Positions 34,303 to 44,589 of a stretch of 64,000 bases of DNA are shown in pieces; within the stretch, counting starts at the first letter, position 1, and the number at the start of each line of letters is the position of its first letter. A program made the translations under genes and the position numbers. Source of the DNA: Streptomyces sp. NBC_01750 (GTDB taxonomy: Bacteria; Actinomycetota; Actinomycetes; Streptomycetales; Streptomycetaceae). The stretch lies in assembly GCF_035918095.1 (NCBI RefSeq), contig NZ_CP109137.1, forward strand, positions 372,001-436,000, written 5' to 3'. The notes beneath the pieces are model-generated. The model was not told the DNA's origin, did not search any database, and saw nothing but the letters and a program-made list of their open reading frames with translations.

Positions 34303-35072
34303 CGTCGGGCCACCCGGGGCACCACCACGGTGAACAGAGACCATCCCAGGGTGAACAGGGAGAGCAGGCCCAGGGGGTAGATCGCCATAGAGGTGACGGA
34401 GCCCATCATGCCGGCGCAGTTACTGTCCGCCAGATAGGTGGCGATCATCAAAACGACGACCAACAACAGGCCCGAGACCAACACCCCCCAGGCTGCGATG
34501 ATCGCCCACGAGCGGTCGCGGCGCTGCTGGTCGTCGCCCCCACGACGGGCGACACGGCGCAGGGCCCAGGCGCAGGCGACTGTGCCGGTGACGAGAGAGC
34601 CGAGGATCTGGCGGCTGTCGAGGATGCCGGGCCAGAGGATGACAGGTGGTTCGGTCCCGTCACAGCCGCCGTCAGCCATAGCCCCGATCGCCCGGTCCGT
34701 GGCGTCTTGGGTGGCCGTGACATCCCCGATGCCCACCAGCACGACGAGGAATACCGCCTGGAGGAGAAGTAGACGGGTGATACGGGGCGGCACGTGGTCC
34801 CGGACCCGGCGCGGGGTGAGACTGGCGGTGCGTACCGCCTCCCGAGGGCGGGGGGTGAGGGTGTCGCCGAGCAGGACGCCGCCCACCGCGCACAGACCGA
34901 CAACGGTGGCGAAGCTCACCAAGGGCACTCCCGCGTCGAAGAGGGGGTAATTGGTGATGTCCATGGTGGCCCACAGCGGTGCGGCCACGACGCCCACGGC
35001 CAGACCGGCCCAGCGGGCGTAGCGGTCGGCGCGGGCACGGAGGCGGGATTCGGGCCGGTCGGTACCGAGCAT
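34299..35072 (-). CDS. Multi-pass membrane protein in the gntR operon
   Basis: A 257-residue hydrophobic protein with about six helices: around residues 20-40 (YARWAGLAVGVVAAPLWATM), 52-70, 100-120 (LLLLQAVFLVVLVGIGDV), 155-172, 192-215 (IIAAWGVLVSGLLLVVVLMIATYL) and 228-250. Cys residues in loops (GGCDG, SNCAGM) could form a disulfide. No transporter signature is visible. It is first in an operon with the short GntR regulator, an arrangement usual for YtrA-type systems. Function unknown. Confidence 0.85.
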   Translation of the reverse strand: MLGTDRPESRLRARADRYARWAGLAVGVVAAPLWATMDITNYPLFDAGVPLVSFATVVGLCAVGGVLLGDTLTPRPREAVRTASLTPRRVRDHVPPRITRLLLLQAVFLVVLVGIGDVTATQDATDRAIGAMADGGCDGTEPPVILWPGILDSRQILGSLVTGTVACAWALRRVARRGGDDQQRRDRSWAIIAAWGVLVSGLLLVVVLMIATYLADSNCAGMMGSVTSMAIYPLGLLSLFTLGWSLFTVVVPRVARR

Positions 35073-35148
35073 ATGCGGACCCCAGTGAGTGGTGACGGCT
35101 GCGCGGCTTGCGCCCGGCGCTTGCGGACGCTGCCTGCCGCAAGCCCTG

Positions 35149-35213
35149 CTTGTATCGATCAGTTAGTACAAGATGCACCGGGGCGGAATCTTGTGTCAAT
35201 AGCTCGATACAAG
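35149..35213 (-). promoter_or_regulatory. Two 24-bp operator-like dyads upstream of the gntR operon
   Basis: Dyad 1 (35149-35172) is CTTGTA-12 bases-TACAAG. Dyad 2 (35190-35213) is CTTGTGTC-8 bases-GATACAAG, with one mismatch. The outermost arms CTTGTATCGA (35149-35158) and TCGATACAAG (35204-35213) also pair exactly. A TTGACA box (complement of 35195-35200) reads toward the operon within dyad 2, so a bound GntR protein would block the promoter. Confidence 0.65.
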
Positions 35214-35228
35214 TTGGGGCGAGTGGCC

Positions 35229-35399
35229 ATGCCCAGCACTTACAGCACGCCCTGGCCGGAACTGTCCGGCTACTCCTCCCAGTTCACCGAGGAGCCGCTT
35301 CGGGTCACGCCGCGCCGGCCGCGGCGGAGCGTCCCCAGCTGCGTGCCCAACCGGCCGACGGTGATCGGCCGGGGCTCACCCGCCGGAGGCCGGGCGTGA
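35229..35399 (+). CDS. Small hypothetical protein, doubtful
   Basis: A 56-codon frame (MPSTYSTPWPELSGYSSQFTEEPLRVTPRRPRRSVPSCVPNRPTVIGRGSPAGGRA) divergent from the gntR operon and overlapping the 3' end of the DUF5990 gene by 24 bases. The first half has normal composition, the second half is Arg/Pro-rich. The GAGTGG before it is a weak ribosome binding site. It might be a real small regulated gene or chance. Confidence 0.3.
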   Translation: MPSTYSTPWPELSGYSSQFTEEPLRVTPRRPRRSVPSCVPNRPTVIGRGSPAGGRA

Positions 35400-35885
35400 T
35401 TCAGCGCTCCGTTCGGCGGGTCCGGCGGGTTCGGCGGTCCAGGTGATATGCGGGGGCACAACCCGTGCGCACAGGGGGTTGCCGCATGCGTCGCTCAGCC
35501 CGAGGCGTCCGACCAGCATGCCGTCGCGGGCGGCGGCGGCGAGCACCTCCGCCGGGATGACGTCGAGCATGAGCTTGGCGCGGCGGAACATGGTGAAGAC
35601 GCCCGAATCGTCGACCGTGCCCCATGACAGGTAGATGAACCGGCGGCCCAGACGGTCCTGCACATAGGGGCCTTTGACGTCGATGCCGGTCGGCGAGGCG
35701 GTCGCGGTGCACTCCAGGGTCCAGGTTGCCGACTTGGCGTCGCCGGGCTGCGGCTCGAGGAGTTCTGCCGGACGGTCGCGGCGTTGTACGGCGACGTGGA
35801 TGTTGCCGTACACGGAGACGTTGCCGTCGGCGGGGGCCGGGCAGGTGAGGCCGGGCAGGTCGACGGCGTCGATACGGATGCGCAT
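35376..35885 (-). CDS. DUF5990 family protein
   Basis: A 169-residue protein matching DUF5990: MRIRIDAVDLPGLTCPAPADGNVSVYGNIHVAVQRRDRPAELLEPQPGDAKSATWTLECTA, then GPYVQDRLGRRFIYLSWGTVDDSGVFTMFRRAKLMLDVIPAEVLAAAARDGMLVGRLGLSDACGNPLCARVVPP. The fold is beta-rich and the function uncharacterised. The start MRIRI at 35885 fits the family; two ATG codons 30-36 bases upstream are possible. The last 20 residues are low complexity. Confidence 0.8.
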   Translation of the reverse strand: MRIRIDAVDLPGLTCPAPADGNVSVYGNIHVAVQRRDRPAELLEPQPGDAKSATWTLECTATASPTGIDVKGPYVQDRLGRRFIYLSWGTVDDSGVFTMFRRAKLMLDVIPAEVLAAAARDGMLVGRLGLSDACGNPLCARVVPPHITWTAEPAGPAERSAESRPASGG

Positions 35886-36177
35886 ACCGGCCATCATCCC
35901 GGCATCGTCCGCACCCGGCACGTCGCGGTCCGCCTGGGCCCACTCTCCCGATACGCAAGCCGACTCGTACTCCGTCAGGAGGAAGACGAAGGCGGACCGT
36001 CCCAGCGCCTCGGCGCGCGTCCCGGTCGACGGTCTTGCCTACGTAGTCGGAGCGTGTTGCTCGGCCCAACTCCGGGCGATGCGGCGGCAAGTGAAAAAGT
36101 TCAAGGAACTGCGGGCAATGTCAGCGGCGGCCACGTGCGGCCGGAGCGGCGCCGCGACGTGACCTGCGTCGCCAGGT

Positions 36178-36570
36178 TCAATGCCAGTACGAGGTCTCGC
36201 CCCCTGGCTGGTCGCTGGAGAGCCCCCACACGCACAACAGGACGAACACCAGCACGATCAACAGGAGACACCCGCATCCCGTGAGCAGCTCACGCAGATG
36301 GGCTCGCCGCCCTTGAGGGGTACCGGTCCGCCAGCTCGGGTCGATGGATGCTGTGCCGTTGCCAAGGGCATCAGCCAGGTGCAGCAAGTCCTCGGAGTGA
36401 TACACCCGCGTTGTGCTCTCTCCCCACGTGCCGTGCCCCGTCCGCGTCTCGCACCGTACCCCGTGAGCTTCGGCGACCTTGTGGACACAGCTTTGACGCA
36501 CACGACAGACCGCTGCGGCTTCTCGGGCTCTCAGCCAAGTGCGGCCGCAATTCTGCTCATCCGCCATCAT
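36178..36570 (-). CDS. HTH-plus-membrane-tail hypothetical protein
   Basis: A 130-residue protein. Residues about 10-70 (TWLRAREAAAVCRVRQSCVHKVAEAHGVRCETRTGHGTWGESTTRVYHSEDLLHLADAL) resemble a MerR/excisionase-type HTH. A single C-terminal helix (about 105-122, GCLLLIVLVFVLLCVWGL) would anchor it in the membrane with the HTH in the cytoplasm. It starts at a tandem ATGATG behind GGGGGCG. Tail-anchored HTH proteins occur in Streptomyces, but the target is unknown. Confidence 0.6.
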   Translation of the reverse strand: MMADEQNCGRTWLRAREAAAVCRVRQSCVHKVAEAHGVRCETRTGHGTWGESTTRVYHSEDLLHLADALGNGTASIDPSWRTGTPQGRRAHLRELLTGCGCLLLIVLVFVLLCVWGLSSDQPGGETSYWH

Positions 36571-37055
36571 CCACGCCCCCGTAACTCCTGTAGGGAGATA
36601 CCCAGTTGCCGACGCGATGAGCCAGAATGGCGAAGGCAGTCCGAGAACGGCCACGACAAGCGTGAATCCGTACTGCGCCGGATGGAGACCATCCCCTCGT
36701 GTGACCGGCCACAGCCGCCGCCGAGCACGCCCAAACCCGTTTGAACGCACGCCTGGTGCCGCATTGCGGTCAGCGGCTACCGGTGCCGCGAAACCGAGCG
36801 CCGGTGACCGACGCCTTCCGGAGTCGAGCATCAGCTGGTCACGACCATCGAGGAGCAGCGGCTCGCTGCCTGCCCGGCCGGGAATCTCGGGCCGGCCGTC
36901 ACCCTCTTTCCGTACCCACTGCGCGGACTGCGGCCTCGAGTACACCGGTCCGTGGCGGCTCATCCCCGGCCGGCGCTGGGTCTGTAGACGTTCTTCTTAC
37001 AGTCCCGGTTATTCATCCAGTGGGTTACCGAGACTCTTGCAGAAAGCCCCGGCGT

Positions 37056-37517
37056 TCACGCCGGGGATGAATGCATCTCAAGACTGCTCTGACGTGCACT
37101 TTGGAGCGGACGTTTTTGCTGTTCGATGTACTGGCGGACGATGGCCAATGGTGCTCCGCCGCACGATGCGGAGAGATACGAGGGTGACCACAGGTGCCCG
37201 TGCATGATGGCGCGGGTGATCCGGCCGGTGAACTCCTGCCGTATCCGGCGGGCGGAGACAGCCTTGAGGCTGTTGACCAGCTTCGAGACGGCGACCTTGG
37301 GCGGGTAGTTGATCAGCGGGTGGACGTGATCGCGTTCGCCGTTGAACTCTTTCAGCTCCGCTTCGAAGTCCTCGCAGACCTTGCGCATGATCTCTTCGCA
37401 GCGTGTCAGCATCTCGTGGTTGAACACCCCACGCCGGTACTGCGTCACGAAGACCAAGTGCACTTGCACGGCCGAAGCGACGTGCCTGCCATGCCTGTAG
37501 TCGTTCTCCTTATCCAT
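37056..37517 (-). CDS. tnpA: IS200-type transposase TnpA (HUH, Y1)
   Basis: A 153-residue Y1 transposase. The HUH motif is in ERDHVHPLINYPPKV, and the catalytic Tyr in AIVRQYIEQQKRP near the C-terminus. The core VSARRIRQEF and HLWSPSYLSASCGGAPLA also match the family. It acts as a dimer on hairpins at the element ends using single-stranded DNA. The usual HVHLLV is HVHPL here, a proline change next to the second His that might lower activity. Confidence 0.9.
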   Translation of the reverse strand: MDKENDYRHGRHVASAVQVHLVFVTQYRRGVFNHEMLTRCEEIMRKVCEDFEAELKEFNGERDHVHPLINYPPKVAVSKLVNSLKAVSARRIRQEFTGRITRAIMHGHLWSPSYLSASCGGAPLAIVRQYIEQQKRPLQSARQSSLEMHSSPA

Positions 37518-37544
37518 GAGACCAATCGTCGTAGGATCTGAGGT

Positions 37545-38789
37545 GTGCAGCTCCGCTACAACTACCGGGCCTACCCGGACGCCTCCCAGCGCCGGGCGCT
37601 GGCAAGTGCGTTCGGGTGCGCCCGCGTGGTGTGGAACGACTGCCTGCGCGACCGGAAGGAAGCGCACGCGGCAGGACTGCCGTACGTGAAGTCGACCGAG
37701 CTGTCCCGGCTGCGCATCACCCAGGCCAAGCGCACCGAGGAACGCGCCTGGCTCGCCGACGTGTCAGCGGTCGTCCTGCAACAGTCTCTGCGGGACCTGG
37801 ACACCGCCTGCAAGAACTTCTTCGACTCGGTCAAAGGCAAGCGGCAGGGCCGCAAGGTCGGCCCTCCCCGCTACAAATCGAAGAAAGACACCCGGCAGTC
37901 GGTCCGCCTCAACACCAACGCCTTCTCCCTCCAGGACGACGGCACGGTGTACGTGGCCAAGGTCGGCAACCTCAAGGCCAAGTGGTCCCGCCGGCTTCCG
38001 GCCGCCCCCACGTCCCTGACCCTCACCAAGGACAGCTCCGGCCGGTACTTCCTCAGCTTCGTCGTGGACACCGAACCGGACATCCTCCCCGGCCTGGAGA
38101 CCGAGGCCGGTGTCGACCTCGGCCTGTCCGCCTTCGCCGTCCTGTCCGACGGCAGCAAGATCGACAGCCCCCGCTTCCTGCGCCGCGCCGAGAAGAAGCT
38201 CAAGCGCCTTCAGCGGGAGCTGTCCCGCAAGGTCAAGGGGTCGAAGAACCGGGCCAGGGCCCGCCTCAAGGTCGCACGCCGGCACGCCAAGGTGGCGGAC
38301 CGGCGCCGGGACTTCCACCACAAGGCTTCCACGCAGATCATTCGCGACAACCAAGCGGTGTATGTGGAAGACCTTGCCGTGTCCGGCCTCGGGCGCACCC
38401 GGCTCGCCAAGTCCGTGCACGACGCGGGGTGGTCGGCGTTCGTCGGCATGCTGGAGTACAAGGCGGTCAGGCACGGCCGCACCTTCGCCAAGGTGGACCG
38501 TGCTTTCCCGTCCTCGCAGGTCTGCTCGGCCTGCGGATCCCGGGACGGCCCCAAGCCCCTGCACGTTAGGGAGTGGACGTGCGGCGCGTGCGCCACCGTG
38601 CACGACCGCGACCACAACGCAAGCCGCAACGTCCTCTTCGAAGGACGCCGAATCGTCGCCACCGGACGGGTGGAGACGCCAAACGCCTGTGGAGCGCCAG
38701 TAAGACGGGCACACGTGCCCGCACAGCGCGTTGAAGCAGGAAGCCCCCGGAAGGGTCAGACGACCCAGACCGGAACCCCTGGACTTTAA
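37545..38789 (+). CDS. tnpB: TnpB, RNA-guided RuvC nuclease of IS605
   Basis: A 414-residue TnpB (OrfB/Fanzor-Cas12 ancestor). The N-terminal HTH_OrfB segment is YNYRAYPDASQRRALASAFGCARVVWNDCLRDR. RuvC residues are Asp in VDLGLSAFAVL, Glu in VYVEDLAVSGL and Asp in HDRDHNASRN. The zinc finger CSACG...CGAC sits between the last two. All catalytic residues are present. The GTG start lies 27 bases from the divergent tnpA. Known TnpB proteins use an RNA from the right end to cut the excised donor site, favouring element retention. Confidence 0.92.
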   Translation: MQLRYNYRAYPDASQRRALASAFGCARVVWNDCLRDRKEAHAAGLPYVKSTELSRLRITQAKRTEERAWLADVSAVVLQQSLRDLDTACKNFFDSVKGKRQGRKVGPPRYKSKKDTRQSVRLNTNAFSLQDDGTVYVAKVGNLKAKWSRRLPAAPTSLTLTKDSSGRYFLSFVVDTEPDILPGLETEAGVDLGLSAFAVLSDGSKIDSPRFLRRAEKKLKRLQRELSRKVKGSKNRARARLKVARRHAKVADRRRDFHHKASTQIIRDNQAVYVEDLAVSGLGRTRLAKSVHDAGWSAFVGMLEYKAVRHGRTFAKVDRAFPSSQVCSACGSRDGPKPLHVREWTCGACATVHDRDHNASRNVLFEGRRIVATGRVETPNACGAPVRRAHVPAQRVEAGSPRKGQTTQTGTPGL

Positions 38790-38806
38790 GCCAGGGAGCA
38801 CGTCAA
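38640..38806 (+). ncRNA. Candidate omega/reRNA at the tnpB 3' end
   Basis: In characterised IS605 elements the TnpB guide RNA overlaps the last part of tnpB and the right end, with the guide copied from flanking DNA. Here the right-end hairpin (38777-38796) overlaps the tnpB stop and the element should end near 38806; the guide would then begin with GGCACTGCTG. Boundaries are inferred by analogy only. Confidence 0.4.
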
Positions 38807-38993
38807 GGCACTGCTGGTGCTACCAGGGCTCAGGCTCAGAGCTTGTTGGAAGAGCGCCTGAGCACAAGGCAACTTGCTCCACGGCCGCCCACGCAGGGCA
38901 CGGGCGTCAGCCCTCAGGGACTGGTGTGAACAGGCTCTCCCCCTGGGGGCCGGCCGAGGTGTTGGGGCCAGGCGGCTCGATGGCCGGCGCGGT

Positions 38994-39851
38994 TCAGACC
39001 TTGTCTGCTGCGACCAGCAGATACTGGAAGCTGCCGTCCTTGTAGGCGTCCAGGAAGGCCTTCTCGATGCCAGTGGCCAGGGGTGACTTGGCGCGCAGTT
39101 CCCAGTAGGGGATGGTGGCCGCGGTCAGGTCAATGACGCTGACGGGGACGAGGCGGTTGGCGGCCATTTCCTTGAAGTAGCTGCTGCGGGGATGAATGCT
39201 GCAGATGTAGTGGGCGTTGATCTCGCTGACAGCCCGGGACGGCAGTCCGTAGGCGTCGTTGTAGCAGCCGGTGATAGTGACATAGCGACCGCCGTGCTTG
39301 AGCAGCCTGGCGTATTCGGGGAACAAGAGGGCCAGGTCCACGTACATGGTGCTCTCGTTGTTCCAGATAGCCTGGAAACTGTCGCTCTCGAAGCCGGTGT
39401 GGAGCATGTTCTTGAGGTGGAAGCGGACCTTGTCCTCCACCCCGCGTTCCTCGGCCTGGCCGTTGGCAAAGGCGACCTGGGTTTCGGAGATGGAGACGCC
39501 GTCGACTCGGCAGCCGAAGCGGCTGTGGGCGACGAAGCTGCTGCCGCCCCTGCCCGAACCGGAGTCCATGAGGCGGTCCGCAGGGGTGATGTCGCCGAGG
39601 TGGGTCATCAGCAGGTCGGCCTGGGCGCATTCCAGGCGATGGAGCTCCGCCGTGAGGCGTTCCTGGCGGGTTTCTTCGGGGCCCTCGAGGACGGACCAGT
39701 CCACGTCGCCGACGCCGTAGTGGTGGTGGTAGATGCCGTCGACCTCGCCCAGGCGCAGGTTGACGGGGTTCCTCTCCTGGTTCCAGTAGGTGGCGACGGA
39801 CTTCTGGTAGAGGCTGCGCAGGGGATGGGTGGTGGTGTTCTGGACGGTCAT
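38994..39851 (-). CDS. gppmt: Geranyl diphosphate 2-C-methyltransferase
   Basis: A 285-residue SAM-dependent methyltransferase. Motif I is LMDSGSGRGGSSFVAH, followed by FGCRVDGVSISETQVAFANGQAEE and YVTITGCYNDAYG. The N-terminal YWNQERNPVNLRLGEVDGIYHHHYGVGDVDW is characteristic of GPP C2-methyltransferases. It converts geranyl diphosphate to 2-methyl-GPP, the substrate of the synthase encoded 32 bases upstream. Third gene of the 2-methylisoborneol operon. Confidence 0.95.
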   Translation of the reverse strand: MTVQNTTTHPLRSLYQKSVATYWNQERNPVNLRLGEVDGIYHHHYGVGDVDWSVLEGPEETRQERLTAELHRLECAQADLLMTHLGDITPADRLMDSGSGRGGSSFVAHSRFGCRVDGVSISETQVAFANGQAEERGVEDKVRFHLKNMLHTGFESDSFQAIWNNESTMYVDLALLFPEYARLLKHGGRYVTITGCYNDAYGLPSRAVSEINAHYICSIHPRSSYFKEMAANRLVPVSVIDLTAATIPYWELRAKSPLATGIEKAFLDAYKDGSFQYLLVAADKV

Positions 39852-39883
39852 GGGTTCTCCTTTTTGCCGGGTTCTTTACGGGT

Positions 39884-41182
<1,299 letters not shown>

Positions 41183-41360
41183 GCGAGGAGTGCCTTTCGG
41201 ACGAGGCGGGTGGACGCGCCTGCTGGTCGCCGGGCGTGCGAGGCATGCGGGGCATCCCTGCGTGGGCCGTCATACGTGGGCGAGGGCCCGAGCGGCCGCG
41301 GACGCTGCGCGCGGCCGGCCGTGCCGGGGCAGCGGGCGGTTGGGGTGCCTGTGGCTCCGG

Positions 41361-42773
41361 TCAGCGCCAGCGGCCGACTTCGACGTTCTCCAGGATGCCG
41401 AGAGCGTCGGGAACCAGGATCGCGGCCGAGTAGTAGGCGGTCACGAGGTAGGAGATGATCGCCTGCTCGTCGATGCCCATGAACCGCACCGACAGGCTCG
41501 GCTCGATCTCGTCAGGGATCCCCGACTGCCGCAGCCCGATCACGCCCTGGTCGTCTTCACCCGTGCGCATGCACAGGATCGAGGTCGTACGGGCTTCGCT
41601 GACGGGGATCTTCCCGCACGGATAGATCGGCACACCGCGCCAGGAAGGGATGCGGTGGCCACCGCTGTCCACCCGCTCCAGGGACAGGCCGCGCTTGTTG
41701 CACTCGCGGCCGAACGCGGCGATGGCACGGGGGTGGGCGAGGAAGAACTTGTTGCCGCGCCGCCGCGAGAGCAGCTCGTCCATGTCGTCGGGACTGGGCA
41801 CCCCTTCATGGGGCTGGAGGCGCTGCGCGTAGTCGCAGTTGCTGAGCAGCCCGAACTCCGGGTTGTTGACGAGCTCGTGTTCCTGGCGCTCGCGCAGCGC
41901 CTCGAGGGTGAGGCGGAGCTGCTGCTCTGTCTGGTTCATCGGATCGTTGTAGAGGTCGGCGACGCGGCTGTGGATTTTCAGGACCGTCTGCCCGATGGAG
42001 AGCTCGTACTCGCGCGGCTTGGGCTCGTAGTCGACGAAGGTGTGGGGAATGAGTGGCTCGCCCATGTGTCCGGCCGCGAGGTCGATCGCCGCCTCGCCGT
42101 ACCTGTTGGTGCGCTGCTGCGGGAGCTCCGCGACCGTGTCCAGGTGGCTGCCCAGCGACTGGGCGCGTGCGGCGAGGTTGTCGACGTCCCTCCTGGACAG
42201 CACCAGCACCGTGCAGGCGGTGGTGGCGCGGAACGTGCACTCCCAGACCGGCTCCGTTTCGGTCAGACACTGGTCGCCGAAGTAGGCGCCGTCGGCCAGG
42301 AATCCCAGAACGGCGTCTCCGCCGTACGGTCCGCTGCCAACTTTGTCGACGCGGCCGTGCGCCAGCAGGAAGACGCGGTCGTTCGCGTCGCCGGCACGGG
42401 CCAGCACCGTGCCCGGCGCGAAGTCGACCTGTTCGCAACGACCGGCCAGCTCGCCCAGCACCGCCTCGTCGCCGTACCCCCTGAGCGCCGGCAGCTCCCC
42501 CAGCTCGGCCGGGATGACCGAGACCCGCCCGGCGGTCTGCACGAACGTCACCCGCCCGTCGCCCACGGCATGGCTCAGCCGCCGGTTCACCCGGTAGGTT
42601 CCGCCCTGGACATCCACCCACGGCAGCATCCGCAGCAGCCACCGCGAGGAGGTCTCCTGCATCTGCGGAACGGACTTCGCGGTCGTCGCCAGGTTCCGCG
42701 CCGCGGACGTCGCCAGACTCTGCTGCACGGACGCTTGTGCTTGCACGGCTTCCCGGTCGGCTTCGACGGTCAT
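41361..42773 (-). CDS. Family 2B encapsulin shell protein with cyclic-nucleotide-binding domain (EshA-like)
   Basis: A 470-residue protein. The N-arm [46 protein letters not shown] and the C-terminal part ([80 protein letters not shown]) are the HK97-fold shell of Family 2 encapsulins. Between them (about 90-230) is a cNMP-binding fold ([36 protein letters not shown]). It was long annotated as a cyclic-nucleotide-binding protein of the 2-methylisoborneol cluster. First gene of the operon, 178 bases before the cargo synthase. Confidence 0.93.
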   Translation of the reverse strand: MTVEADREAVQAQASVQQSLATSAARNLATTAKSVPQMQETSSRWLLRMLPWVDVQGGTYRVNRRLSHAVGDGRVTFVQTAGRVSVIPAELGELPALRGYGDEAVLGELAGRCEQVDFAPGTVLARAGDANDRVFLLAHGRVDKVGSGPYGGDAVLGFLADGAYFGDQCLTETEPVWECTFRATTACTVLVLSRRDVDNLAARAQSLGSHLDTVAELPQQRTNRYGEAAIDLAAGHMGEPLIPHTFVDYEPKPREYELSIGQTVLKIHSRVADLYNDPMNQTEQQLRLTLEALRERQEHELVNNPEFGLLSNCDYAQRLQPHEGVPSPDDMDELLSRRRGNKFFLAHPRAIAAFGRECNKRGLSLERVDSGGHRIPSWRGVPIYPCGKIPVSEARTTSILCMRTGEDDQGVIGLRQSGIPDEIEPSLSVRFMGIDEQAIISYLVTAYYSAAILVPDALGILENVEVGRWR

Positions 42774-43059
42774 ATGTGATCCTCAGCTCTCCTGTAGGTG
42801 CCGACTTACCCTCCTTCTTAATCACTTCGCCTGTCATCACACGAAAGAAGGCGAATGCCCCTTTCCTGTCCGGGGTAGCCGGGCAACCGTGTCGTTTCTT
42901 CGCACGAATGTCCACGTGCGGTCGATCGTGGTCGGCGTCGTAGGTGAACTCGGGCGCGGGTGGAGCAGCTGATGGCGAGGGGCTGCAGCCGAAGCTGGAG
43001 CGCGGATCGCGGATCGCGGATCGCGGGTGAGCCTTGGGCGACTGGCTAGGCTGCTGGTC

Positions 43060-43635
43060 ATGAATCCGGCCATGACCGGCGGTGTGACCACTGAGCCCGC
43101 CATCCTTGACGCCATGGAGCTGACTTCCGATCCGGAGCTGGAGGCCGGGTTGGCGGAGTCGGCCCACCGGATCCTGGCGGACCTGGTCAGTGGAGGTGCC
43201 GCACTGGGTTGGGTCGAACCACCCTCGCGGGACGAGGTGGGGGAACTTCTCGGCCACGTCGTCTCTGCGGTGCGGGCCGGGGAGGCGGCCCTGCGTGCCG
43301 CTTACCTCGGACGTCGGCTTGTCGGGTTGGGGTACTGGCTCCGCTATGCCCGACCGACCCATCGGCCACATGCCGATCTGGAGAAGATCGCGGTAGATGC
43401 TGCTGCCCATGGTCGTGGCGTAGGTCGAGCGCTGACCGCTGCCTTGATCGCTGACGCCCGGGCGGCGGGTATCGAGGTCCTCACCCTGGACGCCCGTGGC
43501 GACAACACCAATGCCCTGCACCTCTACCGGTCGCTGGGCTTCACCCAATACGGCCGTCTCCCCGACTTCGTCGCCGTCGGTGAACGCCGCTACGACAAGG
43601 TCTTCTACATGCTGGACTTCCGCCAACAAGGCTGA
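43060..43635 (+). CDS. GNAT-family N-acetyltransferase
   Basis: A 191-residue GNAT enzyme. Motif A is ADLEKIAVDAAAHGRGVGRALTAALIADARAAGIEVLTLDA with the acetyl-CoA-binding GRGVGRAL. Motif B follows as DNTNALHLYRSLGFTQYGRLPDFVAVGERRYDKVFYML. The N-terminal 70 residues form the acceptor-binding part. The ATG at 43060 is preferred over one 33 bases earlier because the earlier part overlaps small CGCGGAT repeats. Substrate unknown. Transcribed divergently from the encapsulin operon, 286 bases away. Confidence 0.9.
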   Translation: MNPAMTGGVTTEPAILDAMELTSDPELEAGLAESAHRILADLVSGGAALGWVEPPSRDEVGELLGHVVSAVRAGEAALRAAYLGRRLVGLGYWLRYARPTHRPHADLEKIAVDAAAHGRGVGRALTAALIADARAAGIEVLTLDARGDNTNALHLYRSLGFTQYGRLPDFVAVGERRYDKVFYMLDFRQQG

Positions 43636-43978
43636 CCACTGCCGATATTCACGAGCCGCGGCGGTGCCGTACAGGCCGTGGGATGCGTGAAGCTGATCGC
43701 CACGAGATGCCGGCCAGGCTCCGGACGCGGTGCTCGTCCAGGGCTCCCTCCACCCACGACCAGACTTCGCCCATTCCTCGGCCTGTATGAGGCCCAGGTA
43801 GCGATATCCGCGCCACGCCATCATGCGCGCATTGTCCGTGTACCGTCGCGCAGAACTGGGTGGCCGACACGGCTTCCGAGCTGCGGAGATCGCCGTGAGT
43901 GACCGTTCGAAATGCGCGGGGGCGGGGGCGCTGGTTCGCTGGTGTGAGCCGCTCTCCCCGTCTCACCAAGGAGTGATC
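43636..43978. other. Gene-poor stretch after the acetyltransferase
   Basis: No convincing gene. A minus-strand segment around 43680-43790 reads GEVWSWVEGALDEHRVRSLAGISWRSASRIPRPVRH and is protein-like, but it has no recognisable start and I do not know the family; it may be a decayed gene tail. Confidence 0.4.
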
Positions 43979-44170
43979 ATGAGCGTTGCACGCGAGTCCG
44001 GCGGACGTGCCGAGCAGATGCGTCAGAAGGCCCAGGAGATGGAGCAGGCCGCGGAGCGCACCACTGACCCGGAAGAGCGCCAGCGGCTGAAGGACAAGGC
44101 CCGTCGGCTCAAGGAACAGAGCGAGCAGCAAAGCGGCATGGGCAGCGGGAACATCGACCCCATGATGTAA
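43979..44170 (+). CDS. DUF6381 family small protein
   Basis: A 63-residue highly charged helical protein (MSVARESGGRAEQMRQKAQEMEQAAERTTDPEERQRLKDKARRLKEQSEQQSGMGSGNIDPMM). It matches the Streptomyces DUF6381 family, which forms a helical hairpin or coiled coil with a GSG-(D/N)I tail. The start is fixed by AAGGAG six bases upstream of the ATG. Unknown function; such proteins are often induced with stress genes. Confidence 0.85.
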   Translation: MSVARESGGRAEQMRQKAQEMEQAAERTTDPEERQRLKDKARRLKEQSEQQSGMGSGNIDPMM

Positions 44171-44589
44171 CCGCGTCTGTGTACACCGGCCGGTGGCTGC
44201 CCCCGCGATCCTCCAGGCGCGCGAGAGGCGATTGGTTCTGTTGGCGAGAACGCTCGCGTACAGAACCAGGCCGCCGGCCGATCTTGTGCGTCTGGAGCAC
44301 ATTCTGGTCAGATCAGTCTGCGGAGAGGGCATGAAGCAGCTCGCCAACCTGTGAGTTGGGATGCGCAGGCGGCATCGGATGGCGCCACCGTGCTCACCAG
44401 TCCGTGGCCATCGATGACCCGGCGGCCGCCGGAACTTGCGTCCCCACGTGGTGCGCGGAATTTCCCCTCCGCCATCGTCGGCGCCGAGGGTTCACCGCCT
44501 CCCCTGGGCACATTCGCCCTCACTTCGTGGGCGGGGATCACCAGCCGTCAGCCCTCACGACACCACGCTTTGACGGTCAGTAGCCGCGA
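44171..44589. other. Gene-poor stretch before the DyP remnant
   Basis: No recognisable gene. A plus-strand run ending near 44354 (VLLARTLAYRTRPPADLVRLEHILVRSVCGEGMKQLANL and a stop) looks protein-like but lacks a ribosome binding site, and only about 50 codons are open. Confidence 0.4.

Larger units (their letters stand above)
37038..38806. mobile_element. IS200/IS605-family insertion sequence, apparently complete
   Basis: Divergent tnpA and tnpB genes lie between two end structures. The left-end hairpin at 37046-37065 pairs CCCCGGCG with CGCCGGGG around TTCA. The right-end hairpin at about 38777-38796 pairs CCCTGG with CCAGGG and is followed by AGCACGTCAA. These subterminal hairpins are what TnpA recognises in single-stranded DNA, and the elements make no target duplication. 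Exact cleavage sites are not certain. The 3' part of tnpB and the right end are expected to give the guide (omega/reRNA) transcript. Confidence 0.75.

Noticed and set aside
38874..39086. Plus-strand frame between the IS605 element and the methyltransferase
   Set aside because: Low-complexity shadow reading into the antisense of the methyltransferase; no ribosome binding site.
43004..43028. Three short CGCGGAT repeats before the GNAT gene
   Set aside because: Too short and simple to support a functional element.
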